Positions 32,611 to 41,851 of a DNA stretch of 64,000 nucleotides are shown piece by piece (the first letter of the stretch is position 1; every line of letters starts with the position of its first letter). The notes under the pieces were generated by a model, which saw only the letters and a program-made list of their open reading frames with translations, was not told the DNA's origin and ran no database searches. The stretch is from Megaustenia siamemsis (lineage: Eukaryota > Mollusca > Gastropoda > Stylommatophora > Ariophantidae): NCBI GenBank assembly GCA_032433765.1, contig JAVIAB010000159.1:744001-808000 (forward strand), in the 5' to 3' direction. Made by a program: the position numbers and the translations under genes.

Positions 32611-34473
32611 TCACTCCTGTAAACTCCCTTTCTTTGGTAGTTTGATCATATAACCTTCTCTCCAGTCTTTAGGTATTTCTTCCCTCTCCCAAATTTTATC
32701 CAATAGATCATGTAACATCTTGGTAGAAGTGTTAATATCTGCTTTGATGGCTTCTGCGGGAATTTCATCTGGTCCTGTGGCTTTACCATTTTTTAATAGT
32801 TTGATGGCTTTCATTATTTCTTTTTTGCTTGGTTTTCCACAGTTAACATGTAACTCTTCTTCTGCTGGTAGTATATCTGGAGGATTATTTGAGCTGGGTC
32901 TGTTCAAAAGTTCTTCAAAGTGCTCTTTCCATCTCTCCATTTGTTCCCTTATATTACTAAGCAGATTTCCTTTCTTATCTTTGATAAAGGTGTTAACCTG
33001 TTTGTATTTTCCACCTAATTTCTTTGTGCTGTTGTACAGTTCTTTCATATTCCCTTTATTTGCTGCTTCTTCTGCCTCTTTAGCTAGTTCATCTATATAT
33101 TTCCTCTTATCCCTTTTAATGCATCTTCTCACTTCTTTGTTCACCTCTGTGTAAGCTTCCTGTGTCTTGGCTTTATTACTTCTTGTTTTGCTTTTATTTA
33201 TGTCTGCTTTCTTGTTCTTTCTTTCTTTAATTTTATCCAGGGTCTCTGCTGTCATCCATGCCTTATTCTGGCGTTCTCTTTTCCCCAGTGTTTCTTCGCA
33301 TGTCTCTTTCCATATATTTTTTACCTGTTTCCAATGATCTTCTATATTTATTGCATTTTCTAGTTGTTGGAGGACTTTGTATTTGTTTGATATTGTGACT
33401 GCGAATTTATCTTTAATTCCTTGTTCTTTAAGAAACCCTACATTGAAATACTTTCTACCCTTATTCGTTGTAGTATACCTTTTTAGTTTAATTTTAAGTT
33501 TGGCTAACAGAAGATGATGATCAGAAGCTATATCTGCCCCTCTATATACTTTTACATCCTGTAAGGATGACTTAAACTTATTATTAATACATATGTGATC
33601 AATTTGATTTTGCGTTCTATGATCTGGTGACACCCATGTAGCTTTGTGTATTCTTTTATGTTGGAATATTGTTCCTCCTAGGCTCATTTGGTTAAGGGCG
33701 CAGAAATTCACAAATATCTCTCCATTCTCGTTTATATTTCCAAGTCCATGTTTTCCCATAATCTCTTCGATGCCTCTGTTGTCTGATCCTGCCTTAGCAT
33801 TTAGGTCTCCCATCAAGATTATAATATCCTTGGCTCGTCTTGCATCCATTTGACATTGTAGCTGTTTATAAAAATCATCTTTAACTGAGTCATCTTTATC
33901 GTTGGTTGGTGCATAGCATTGGATAATGTGTAATTCTATTTTGTTTTTGGTTGTTTTAAATGTTGCTCTCACCAGTCTTGGTCCCACTGCCTCCCATTCT
34001 ATTAGTGTCTTCTGTGCATTCTTTGATAGCATTATAGCTACCCCTTCGCTATGTTGTGCTCCTAGTTCCTGGTGTCCTGATGATAAAATCATCTCCCCTG
34101 TATTCGGTTTTATTCTCTCCGCTCCCAGCCATCTTGTTTCACACATTCCCAGAATATCTATCTTGTAGTTAGTCATTTCTGTTGCCACTTGTGCAGCTTT
34201 TCTCTGTTCGTTAAGGGTACGAACATTCCTGGTGCCAATTCTGGAGGATTTTCTGGTAGACAAAGGGTAAGTCTGCAACCCGGACTCCTTACGGCTTTCT
34301 CCGGATTGCGTCATACGTCTCTTAGACAGAGAGCCCTTCTCTTTCCTGGTTGACGGATTAACTTTATCTCTCTTTGACTTGTTCATGTTTGTGAAGTTTT
34401 TTCGGCTTATATTTTTACAGTATGGGATAGCCAGTCCCATGCCCAACCCTCCTTTTTCGCCTCTTACGAACAT
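32611..34473 (-). CDS. LINE-D APE endonuclease and RT amino-terminal region (620 codons)
   Basis: Apurinic/apyrimidinic-type endonuclease that nicks target DNA, joined to the start of the reverse transcriptase. Residue landmarks: basic leader to about 75; GTRNVRTLNEQRK (catalytic Asn) near 80; GMCETRW (Glu) near 110; CYAPTN (Tyr) near 190; MGDLNAKAG (Asp, Asn) near 225; NQIDHI and ASDHHLL (Asp, His) near 290-320. All expected catalytic positions are present. After a lysine-rich connector comes GKATGPDEIPAEAIKAD and WREGYMIKLPKKGSLQE, the first RT motifs. The frame stops at GAG TGA where other LINE-D copies read GAG TGC, a single nonsense change, and RT continues beyond it in the same frame. 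Start chosen at the first ATG (34,473) downstream of the GC-rich end. Confidence 0.85.
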   Translation of the reverse strand: MFVRGEKGGLGMGLAIPYCKNISRKNFTNMNKSKRDKVNPSTRKEKGSLSKRRMTQSGESRKESGLQTYPLSTRKSSRIGTRNVRTLNEQRKAAQVATEMTNYKIDILGMCETRWLGAERIKPNTGEMILSSGHQELGAQHSEGVAIMLSKNAQKTLIEWEAVGPRLVRATFKTTKNKIELHIIQCYAPTNDKDDSVKDDFYKQLQCQMDARRAKDIIILMGDLNAKAGSDNRGIEEIMGKHGLGNINENGEIFVNFCALNQMSLGGTIFQHKRIHKATWVSPDHRTQNQIDHICINNKFKSSLQDVKVYRGADIASDHHLLLAKLKIKLKRYTTTNKGRKYFNVGFLKEQGIKDKFAVTISNKYKVLQQLENAINIEDHWKQVKNIWKETCEETLGKRERQNKAWMTAETLDKIKERKNKKADINKSKTRSNKAKTQEAYTEVNKEVRRCIKRDKRKYIDELAKEAEEAANKGNMKELYNSTKKLGGKYKQVNTFIKDKKGNLLSNIREQMERWKEHFEELLNRPSSNNPPDILPAEEELHVNCGKPSKKEIMKAIKLLKNGKATGPDEIPAEAIKADINTSTKMLHDLLDKIWEREEIPKDWREGYMIKLPKKGSLQE

Positions 34474-34549
34474 GCCTGGTAGGGTACAGCACCGCTATTC
34501 TTTACTCCCCTTTCGGGCCCCGGCAGTGCACGGGCGTATTTTATCTAGT

Positions 34550-34709
34550 AGATTGTCAAATCTTGGTAGGGGTGTTAATATCTGCTTTGATGGTTTCATT
34601 TCATTTGGTTCTTGGCTTTATCATTTTTTTAATAGCTTGATGGTTTTCATTATTTCTTTCTTGCTTGGTTTCCCACAGTTAACGTTTAACTTTTCTTCTG
34701 CTGGTAGTA
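34550..34709 (-). mobile_element. LINE-D copy 3, 5' continuation
   Basis: Resumes the host LINE-D immediately after the duplicated TATTTTATCTAGT (compare 32,690-32,870). Interrupted at about 34,710 by LINE-B. Confidence 0.75.
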
Positions 34710-34714
34710 TTAGT

Positions 34715-35025
34715 CAGGTTGTATAAGAGTAATGAAGAGGTTCTGAGAGAGGTCAAAGCAAAAAGAGAGCTAATTTCCAATGTTAGGAAGAAACAATCAT
34801 CATTTTTTGGCCATGTAATGAGAAGAGAACAACTGGAATATATTGTAACAACTGGGAAAATTGAGGGATGAAGAGATAGAAGGAAGCACAGAGAAAAAAA
34901 AACAGACAGCTTAAGAGAATGGCTTGGCAGAATGTCAACAACAGAAATGATAAATAGCTGCCGAGATTGAAAGTTGTGGAGAGACATGATCACCTACGCC
35001 ACTAGGCCCGGTACTTGATGATGAT
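34715..35025 (+). mobile_element. LINE-B 3' end inserted in LINE-D copy 3
   Basis: Plus strand: SNEEVLREVKAKRELISNVR and QSSFFGHVMRREQLEYIVTT, then TATRPGT and GATGATGAT tail. ATTAGTCAGGTTGTAT on the left and ATTAGTAAGGTTATAT on the right resemble a long target-site duplication with two mismatches. The opposite-strand frame over this region is a shadow. Confidence 0.75.
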
Positions 35026-35720
35026 GATTAGTAAGGTTATATGGGCGAGGTCTGTTGCAAGAGTTCTTCACAGTGCTCTTTCTATCTCTTCATTTGTTCC
35101 CTTATATTACTAAGTAGATATCTTTTATCTTTAATAAACGCATTGATCTGTTTTTATTTTCCACTTCATTTCTTTGTGCTTTTGTACAGTTCTTTTGTAT
35201 TTCCTTTGTTTGCCACCCCCTAAGCACTTTTAGTTAGTTCATATATTTCCTCTTCTCCCTTTAATGACTTCTTTGTTCACCTCTATGTAAGTTTCCAGTG
35301 CCTTGGCTTTAGTATTTCTCATTTTGCTTTTACTTATCTCTGCTTTTTTATTCTTTCTTTCTTTCATTTTCTCCAGGGTCTGCTGTCATGGATGTCATAT
35401 TCTGGTGATCTCTTTTTCCCAGAATTTCTTCACATGTCTCTTTTCATATATCCTTTTACGTGTTTCCCATGATTTTCTATATTTATTGTATTTTCTAGTT
35501 GTTGGAGGACCTGGTGTTTGTTTGATACTGTGACTGCAAATTTATCTTTAATTCCTTGCTCATTAAAAAACCCTCCATTGAAATACTGTCTACCCTTATG
35601 TGTTGTAGAATATTTTTTAGTTTAGGTTTAATTTAGCTAACAGAAGATGATGATCTGAAGCCACATCTGCTCCTCTATATACTTTTACATCATGTCAGGA
35701 TGACTTCAACTTTTTATTAT
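35026..35720 (-). mobile_element. LINE-D copy 3, 5' part (endonuclease remnant)
   Basis: Matches minus-strand LINE-D at about 32,890-33,580 with heavy divergence: connector (lysine-rich) and the end of the APE domain (SDHHLLLAKLNLN-like). It ends near CATCATGTCAGGATGAC. The element is 5'-truncated. Confidence 0.7.
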
Positions 35721-36029
35721 GTTAAATGTAGATTGTTTTTTTTTCCTTTTGGTTCTGATGACAATTTTGGTTTCACCAGCACTTTTTAAACATTCTTCGT
35801 TAGTGATGTTTGCTATCCATTGAGTCTGTATCATTGTTTTGATAAGACTGGCAGCTCAGTCTTCTATATTTGTTCCTAAATACATTATTTGTAGTTGCTT
35901 TCTAGCATGTAGTTACATTTGAGAATGTTTCTCGTGTTCATCTTCTGTGTGCCTTGTTTTTTTTTTTTAATTTAATTTTGTTTCTTATAAATTGTGGTGA
36001 AGAAGGGTTATTGTTTTTGTTTTGATCTC
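35721..36029. other. No gene seen
   Basis: T-rich sequence with a run of 14 T near 35,960. A weak resemblance to a LINE tail is possible but not convincing. Confidence 0.4.
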
Positions 36030-36124
36030 TCATGTAAAGCCACCATAATAGATTGTGTTCACCTCATTCTTGTTGATGTTACATTTTGATCTCTCATGTA
36101 AAGCTGACATAATAAACTGTGTTC
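36030..36124. repeat. 64-bp repeat, second locus
   Basis: One and a half units of the repeat at 1-137 (TGATCTCTCATGTAAAGC, GTTCACCTCATTCTTGTTG). Confidence 0.85.
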
Positions 36125-36133
36125 AGGTGTGAA

Positions 36134-36514
36134 AACAAACGAGGAAATTAGAGAAATCGCCAATCAACCACTAATATCTTCAGTAATAAAGAAAAGACGA
36201 TGGTCATACGTTGGACATGTGATGAGAAGAGATAATAACCGAATAGCAAAGCAAGCCCTCATATGGGAAACAACAGGTAAAAGAAAAAGAGGAAGACCCA
36301 GGGAGACACTGAGAAGAACATTGATGAGAGAGGCAAGAGCAGCAGGAATCGGCTACCTCAATGAGGTAGAACTGCTTGCACAGAACAGAGACAGATGGCG
36401 AGATTTGATAAAATATCTTTAAAAGAAAACTGCTAGAACAAAAATTCATATAGGAGAAGGTGTATCTTGGTCTACGACCTATGGGCCGGTTACGGCTCGA
36501 AAGGTCAGTAGAAT
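36134..36514 (+). mobile_element. LINE-G 3' end with the best-preserved frame
   Basis: The frame at 36,129-36,422 is open for 97 codons: TNEEIREIANQPLISSVIKK, RRWSYVGHVMRRDNNR, KQALIWETTGKRKRGRPRET and NEVELLAQNRDRWRDLIKYL. This is the carboxy tail that follows the RT domain in RTE-like LINEs. It ends with the GGGCCGGTTACGGCTCG terminal segment. AGGTGTGAA at about 36125-36133 and 36515-36523 looks like a 9-bp target-site duplication. The unoccupied version of this site is at 131-150. Confidence 0.85.
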
Positions 36515-36984
36515 AGGTGTGAAGGCATGAAGATGCATATAAATGTGAAACTGTGTAAAGCTGAGGATAATAATGACACAAATTAAAAAAATGGTATGGT
36601 AACAGCGCTACGTAAGTGAGAAACAAAATAAAAGTGGAAAGACGTTTTGACCAAAAAGGTCTTCAGGTGGGACAACAAACAATATATGTAGTCTATATAT
36701 AGACTCTAACATATTATCGCCATGTAGTTAGATTACTGTGTATATCCCTATTTTTATATATTCTATATATGGATATACACAGAAATCTAACTACGAGGTA
36801 GTAATATGCTAGACTCTCAAAAAAGGAAAATAAGTCAATTCTCTGTGAGCAGGCATGAAACTTAGTCAAATGGGAAGGGTTCTAAAAATATGTGGAGGTG
36901 GTTACAAGAACTCACTTTCCTTTGGCTGGAAACATTTATACGAGTTGATTCCCAATGAGTAAATCCACGTGGACAATTTTGTTA
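36515..36984. other. Block shared with 138-250, plus small inverted repeat
   Basis: 36,516-36,632 repeats the block at 138-250. Then comes a CTGAAGACC...GGTCAAAACGTC motif on the minus strand (36,636-36,665) and an inverted repeat with arms of about 55 bp at 36,703-36,758 and 36,770-36,822 (GTAGTTAGATT...TGTGTATATCC), relatives of the foldback at 37,960. No gene. Confidence 0.6.
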
Positions 36985-37690
36985 ACATACCCAAGTGAAC
37001 ACATAAAACTGTGTATACATGCAACTATGGGTGTGCAACATACCCAAGTGAACACATAAAACTGGGTATACCTGCAACTATGGGTGTGCAACATACCCAA
37101 GTGAACACATAAAACTGTGTATACATGCAACTATGGGTGTGCAACATACCCAAGTGAACACATAAAACTGTGTATACATGCAACTATGGGTGTGCAACAT
37201 ACCCAAGTGAACACATAAAACTGGGTATACCTGCAACTTTGGGTGTGCAACATACCCAAGTGAACACATAAAACTGTGTATACCTGCAACTATGGGTGTG
37301 CAACATACCCAAGTGAACACATAAAACTGTATACCTGCAACTATGGGTGTGCAACATACCCAAGTGAACACATAAAACTGTGTATACATGCAACTATGGG
37401 TGTGCAACATACCCAAGTGAATACATAAAACTGTGTATACATGCAACTATGGGTGTGCAACATACCCAAGTGAACACATAAAACTGTGTATACATGCAAC
37501 TATGGGTGTGCAACATACCCAAGTGAACACATAAAACTGTGTATACATGCAACTATGGGTGTGCAACATACCCAAGTGAACACATAAAACTGGGTATACC
37601 TGCAACTATGGGTGTGCAACATACCCAAGTGAACACATAAAACTGTGTATACATGCAACTATGGGTGTGCAACATACCCAAGTGAACAAA
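36985..37690. repeat. 53-bp satellite
   Basis: Thirteen or so units of 53 bp built on CATACCCAAGTGAACACATA and GCAACTATGGGTGTGCAA, with TGTGTATACATG or TGGGTATACCTG variants. Minus-strand open frames here are translations of the unit. Confidence 0.95.
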
Positions 37691-37959
37691 TAGAACTGTG
37701 AATATCTGCACCTATGTGTGTGCACACCTAGATCATGTAAAGCTGACATAATACACTGTGTGTTAAGCACATTCTATACGTTCGTGTTGATGTTAATTGC
37801 ACCAAGTGTCCAATTCTACAAGATAAAGCTATACTTATAGTCAAAGAGAGCTCATTTTCTGTGAAGAGGTAAAGTCATCAAGATGTATAGAAATGAGAAG
37901 CTGCTGTAAAGCTGATGATAATGATGAACATTTGTTTAAAGTGGTACCGTTCGTTAAAG

Positions 37960-38470
37960 TTGTACGTAGGTAAGAAATAAAACAAAAGTAGAACGACGTT
38001 TCAACCAAGGAGGCCTTCAGCTAGAACAGCACAAAAATATATAAGAATGTACACAGAGATTTAACTACATGGCGATAATGTACTAGACTCTCAAGTAAAA
38101 TAATAAAATAAGTCAATTCCCTGTGTCTTGGAGCTTGGTCATGCTCCGACTGGACTGAAGTTGATATGGTCAGCGGACACGGCTGTGAAATATAATGAAA
38201 GGTAAGGTCTCTACTTAAGATCTTCAGAAGATTACTTCCCTTTCACTGTAGTCCACCCTGTCGGTCGGCCATATCAGTTTCAGTCAAGTCGGTGCCTGAC
38301 CATGCTCCAGACCATCAGGAAGTGAATAATTTTCTTGTTGGGAGCATATCCTCGCCATGTAGATAGATGTATGTGTATATCCGTATATATTTTTGTGTTG
38401 TCCAAGCTGAAGATCTTCTTGCCCGAAACGTCTTTCTACTTTTGTTTTATTTCTCACCTACGTTAACCTG
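37960..38470. mobile_element. Foldback element with hammerhead-like motif in both arms
   Basis: Nested inverted repeat: outer arms at about 37,966-38,045 and 38,385-38,465, inner arms at about 38,130-38,180 and 38,255-38,315 (GACTGAAGTTGATATGGTC and its inverse). Each outer arm contains CTGAAG, a short hairpin, then GAAACGTC and TTCTAC followed by TTTTGTTTTATTTCT. No open frame. The arm arrangement recalls the terminal repeats of Penelope-like elements, which carry hammerhead ribozymes, but the CTGATGA core is not intact (CTGAAG). Confidence 0.55.
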
Positions 38471-38594
38471 TTACGTTACAACTTTTTCCTTTTAAAAAAA
38501 ATGTTCTGTGATCATGATAATGACGCAACAGAGTTTACTTTTACAGTAGCCCCCATCAAGACTAAGGGAGCAAACTCTCACGGAATAAAAACAC

Positions 38595-38750
38595 AACAAT
38601 TTTGTTTACGTTGGCCAGCTTTTTACCTCTGACATAGTCCCCAAACACAACAAATGAAATTATAACAATTTGCCTTGGCCAGCTTTTTACCTCTGACGAA
38701 GTGCCCAAACACAACAAATGAAATTATAACAATTTGCGTTCGGCAGTCGG
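38595..38750. repeat. Direct repeat of about 63 bp, two copies
   Basis: GGCCAGCTTTTTACCTCTGA through ATTATAACAATTTGC, twice in a row, differing at GACATAGTCC versus GACGAAGTGC. Confidence 0.8.
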
Positions 38751-38879
38751 TACTTTTATGAAACCTGAAATTATTAGAAAATCATAAATTCTTGAAAATT
38801 GTGTGATGCCCGAGCTAAAATGGTGATGAGAGAGCTGGGCATTTACTCAAGCTCTAGGAAAGAGACAGAGCTCATTTGA

Positions 38880-39260
38880 TATTAAAATACTCTGAAGATG
38901 CTCTGACATAAATTGTAGAGACTTGGCACCAAACAAATATGAGAGAAGAAATAAAACAAAGAATGGTTTCAGGCTTTTTAATAAGATGGAAGTGCATGGA
39001 TCATGTGATTAGAACAGGCGGAAGAAGACTTCCACACCAGGTCTTCATGTGGACACCGGGTGGCATGACAACAAGGAGGGTCAAAGAATGAAGAACAATT
39101 AAAAGAGATGGTTTAAGATCACACAAGACCTAGCAGTGAATCGTCTGGTCTATGTATCATCTTTGGTCCGAAAAAAACTAACTAAACCACACACATGGAG
39201 AGATATGATTTCTGGTCTATGTATCATATTCGATCCGAGAACTAATTAACCTACACGCCA
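38880..39260 (+). mobile_element. Degraded LINE 3' remnant (family J)
   Basis: Plus-strand pieces RWKCMDHVIRTGGRRLPHQV and FMWTPGG resemble LINE carboxy tails (GHVxRMxxxRxPxxxLxWTPxG). The end region is duplicated (GGTCTATGTATCAT near 39,155 and 39,215). Family unknown. Confidence 0.45.
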
Positions 39261-39261
39261 T

Positions 39262-39640
39262 CAAATTTGATGTATGTGGTGTAATTTATACTAATAAAGG
39301 AAATATATTGATACACAAGAGAAAACATACAGGAGAGAAGCCTTACAAATGTGGTGTTTGTGATGTAAGTTTTACTCAAAGTGGCCATCTAATAGACCAC
39401 AAAAGAAACACACAAGAGAAAACATAGAGGAGAGAAGCCTAACAAATGTAATGTGTGTAGTGTAAGTTTTACTCAAAGTGACCATCTAATAAACTACAAA
39501 AGAAACACACAAGAGGAGTATAATAAATGTGGTGAGCCATGTTTTATCCAAGGTGAATCTAAATGTACACAAGAGAATACATGCAAGAGTAGACCTACAT
39601 ATCCACAAAACAAATAGCACTCCCCTGCTGGAACTACAAG
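39262..39640 (+). pseudogene. ZF3, 3' fragment of a third C2H2 zinc-finger gene
   Basis: Begins in a finger (DVCGVIYTNKGNILIHKRKH), then one clean finger CGVCDVSFTQSGHLIDHKRN, then frameshifts with CV-CKFYSK-type remains of two more and a final CxxC unit ending near CTACATATCCACAAA. The last 120 bp match the decayed end of ZF2 at 61,440-61,540 and the last unit of the block at 25,700. No 5' exons are present nearby, so only the gene's tail was duplicated or retained. Confidence 0.7.
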
Positions 39641-39893
39641 AGAGCCAAGTGGGAAAAGCTTGACAAGTTGACAGACACATACACTGCACCCATCAATAGA
39701 CATCAAAAGAAAGTCTTTAATAAGGTAGAGAAGTTAACTGGGACAATTCTGAGAGCTGCTAAGGAATCAATTCCTACAGGAGCAAGAAAAAACTACAAGC
39801 AAGGAAATACAAAGACTAGAGGAGGAATTTACTCTGTCAGTGAACAAGCAGAAACATCACAAAATACTGAGAACAATATAGTCAATAAAACAT
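39641..39893 (+). mobile_element. LINE-K fragment (pre-RT linker)
   Basis: Plus frame: CWNYKRAKWEKLDKLTDTYT, APINRHQKKVFNKVEKLTGT and RAAKESIPTGARKNYKQG. The AAKESIPxGxRKNY motif is characteristic of the linker between endonuclease and RT in jockey/CR1-like LINEs. It is joined to the ZF3 tail at the same point (AGCACTCCCCTGCTGGAACT) as the copy at 61,540. Confidence 0.7.
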
Positions 39894-39945
39894 CCTCCCT
39901 GTGGAGCATAGGTCTTCAACAAACACTTTCCAGACCTTTCTCCTC
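39894..39945 (-). mobile_element. LINE-D 3' UTR scrap
   Basis: CTCCCTGTGGAGCATAGGTC and CTTCAACAAACACTTTCC are the LINE-D terminus seen at 31,345 and 29,532, here joined to unrelated sequence. Confidence 0.6.
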
Positions 39946-40054
39946 ATTTATAATTCACTTCCTCTCAAGTCTTATCTCACTAATTTCCCCTCAAGTCTTA
40001 TCTCGTGCTCTATCTCCCTGTTGGTGTTGCATCTACCTATTTGTGCCATATCTC

Positions 40055-40278
40055 CCTATATGTGCTGTATCTTCATCTTATCAGATCTCCCTATATGTGC
40101 TGTATCTTCATCTTATCAGATCTCCCTATATGTGCTGTATCTTCATCTTATCAGATCTCCCTATATGTGCTGTATCTTCATCTTATCAGATCTCCCTATA
40201 TGTGTTGTATCTTCATCTTATCAGATCTCCCTATATGTGCTGTATCTTCATCTTATCAGATCTCCTTATATGTGCTGT
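40055..40278. repeat. 35-bp minisatellite, left part
   Basis: Units TCTCCCTATATGTGCTGTAT plus CTTCATCTTATCAGA. Continues at 41,852 after the insertion that carries the cysteine-rich gene. Frames here are repeat translations. Confidence 0.9.
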
Positions 40279-40692
40279 TATTGGTTATGGAAGGCCTCGG
40301 TATCACAGCAAAAAATGTCCATAATTGCTCAACCGCCCGTGCCAGTGGAATCATCCGAACCACTAACTCATCTCCCAAACAAAGAAAGGTAACTGTAGTC
40401 CCCATCGTAACAGTCTCAGCACACGCCAAAAGACATAAGGCGAAACCGCGCAGAAAGTGAACACAGCCAACTGTTCCCTGTCATACGATATCATCATTCA
40501 TCGTAAACAAGCGGGATATCGAAGCAGGATCAAAACGGATGAGACACACAGCTCACGGTGTGCACAGAGCACTCAACTCAGTAGCTCCTGCAACAAGCCG
40601 GACTTGGAATATGAGGAAACTGCAAGAAGGAACACTTTTCAAACATAGCCTTCAATGGTTCCTGCCGCCTATCCACCATATACCAATGGAGT

Positions 40693-41607
40693 TCACGTCC
40701 TCCCGAAAATGATGATCGTCATAGCACTTGATGATGTTAGGCCATCATTGATGACTCCAATTCCAAACATATAGACACACAGTGGTGGTAAGTTATCATT
40801 TCCAATCCAACAGAAGCCACATGACCTGTAGTTAGTAAAACCACAGAGAGAATATGATTTTGTGACCTTCACTGATTCACTCTTAGATGTGAATGTGTAG
40901 TTTACACAAGAGGAGAAGTTTTCAACTACAGTGATCCCATTTAAGGCAATTCTGGGATAGCAAGGCAAGTCTCCTTTATAGCAGCAGAACTTGATGTTCT
41001 CCGCTCCCTTCTTGTAGCTGCCGCCACACGATTCTGATGTCTCATTAACTAGGACATCATTCAAGAACAATGTCAGATTAACATTCCATAGATATGGCTC
41101 TGCTGATGAAATGCTTGGTGCAACAGTTGTATCAATCATACTGGAGGCTCCTGGTCTGTGGTCATTAATATCACAGACGGCACATGATGTTGTTATATTC
41201 AGTGTTTCTTTCTGGGGTGTAAATGGGTGGCACACACATGGAGAGTGGTTTGTGGTCACAGTAATCCCATTAAAGGCAATTCTAGGGTAGCATGACATAG
41301 CTGTTTCAGAACAGCACAATCCTGTGATGTTTTCTGTGTTCGCTATAAAGCTGCTGCTGCTACACAATCCTGACCATTATAGGTGTGGACATTATTCACT
41401 TGCAATGACAAAACTGCTTTGTTTACATCATAAACCTCTGGAAGCGAATCATTTATAGGACTAATAGTACGATTTATTCTTCCATCGGGGATATCTTCAT
41501 TGAGTCCCCAAAAAAAGGTATGTGGTTAAAAAGCACATATGCTTTTGAGTTAAACACAAAATGAGCCCACTTCATAGATTCAAAATGATCCTTGCCAATC
41601 CCATCCG
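40693..41607 (-). CDS. Cysteine-rich, sequon-rich extracellular protein with two repeats, two frameshifts
   Basis: Family not recognised. The main frame (41,367-40,693, 224 codons) has two related repeats 110 residues apart, each with paired Cys then CYPRIAxNGI (Cys codons near 41,292 and 40,962) and spaced cysteines after it. Seven N-x-S/T sequons (such as NIT, NLT, NET, NYT) suggest a secreted or surface protein. Homologous sequence continues upstream in another frame (PEVYDVNKAVLSLQVNNVHT and GRINRTISPINDSLPEV), one base off at about 41,355; a second one-base difference in a run of seven T at about 41,515 joins SMKWAHFVFNSKAYV. No signal peptide is identified, so a 5' exon may be missing. 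The two shifts could be sequencing errors or real lesions. The carboxy end (ASSAMTIIIFGRT-like) is mildly hydrophobic, not a clear membrane anchor. Confidence 0.6.
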
Positions 41608-41803
41608 TTTGCACAAGTTAGGTCCTTAGCTACCAAACGTCCGAAACGAAGCCATCGAATTAACGACTTTATCTACAGCGAAGGTTAACGAACTGTGAAC
41701 AAACATTTATGTTCAAACCCTTGAAAACATTTTCAACAATCTGCCAACTCGCTGCAATAACATATATCGTGTTGTTCAATGTAAACATTGCTTAGTCCAT
41801 AGC

Positions 41804-41847
41804 TCGAATATAAATAAGCTGCCATTTTGGTGCGTTCCATGACGTCA
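41804..41847 (-). promoter_or_regulatory. Candidate promoter (CRE palindrome and TATA-like box)
   Basis: On the minus strand, TGACGTCA (41840-41847) is followed about 25 bp downstream by TTATTTATATT (41,807-41,817). Spacing and orientation suit the cysteine-rich gene. Sequence evidence only. Confidence 0.3.
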
Positions 41848-41851
41848 TCCA

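Larger units (their letters stand above)
31321..34536 (-). mobile_element. LINE-D copy 2, full length (3,216 bp), inserted in LINE-D copy 3
   Basis: A perfect 13-bp target-site duplication, TATTTTATCTAGT, lies at 31308-31320 and 34537-34549. On the minus strand the element starts with a GC-rich 5' end (CGCCCGTGCACTGCCGGGGC), has a 5' UTR of about 63 bp, one long frame with APE endonuclease and RT, and ends in an AAGAAGAAG tail. The host is another LINE-D, so this is a self-insertion. A length near 3.2 kb with APE plus RT and no separate ORF1 fits RTE-like LINEs. Confidence 0.9.
40279..41851 (-). other. 1.57-kb insertion in the minisatellite carrying the cysteine-rich gene
   Basis: ATGTGCTGT occurs at 40270-40278 and 41852-41860, and the 35-bp minisatellite continues in both directions, so the block looks inserted with a 9-bp duplication (the repeat itself could also supply these bases). 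No terminal inverted repeats and no poly(A) at either end are seen. The left 400 bp (40,279-40,690) hold no convincing frame. Confidence 0.5.

Noticed and set aside
32720..33154. 144-codon plus-strand frame inside LINE-D
   Set aside because: Shadow of the APE-RT frame on the minus strand, which has all catalytic motifs.
36204..36626. 140-codon minus-strand frame
   Set aside because: Antisense of the LINE-G tail, which is well conserved on the plus strand.
39901..40460. Overlapping frames rich in LPICAVSSSYQIS
   Set aside because: Translation of the 35-bp minisatellite; frames extend into unrelated flanks.
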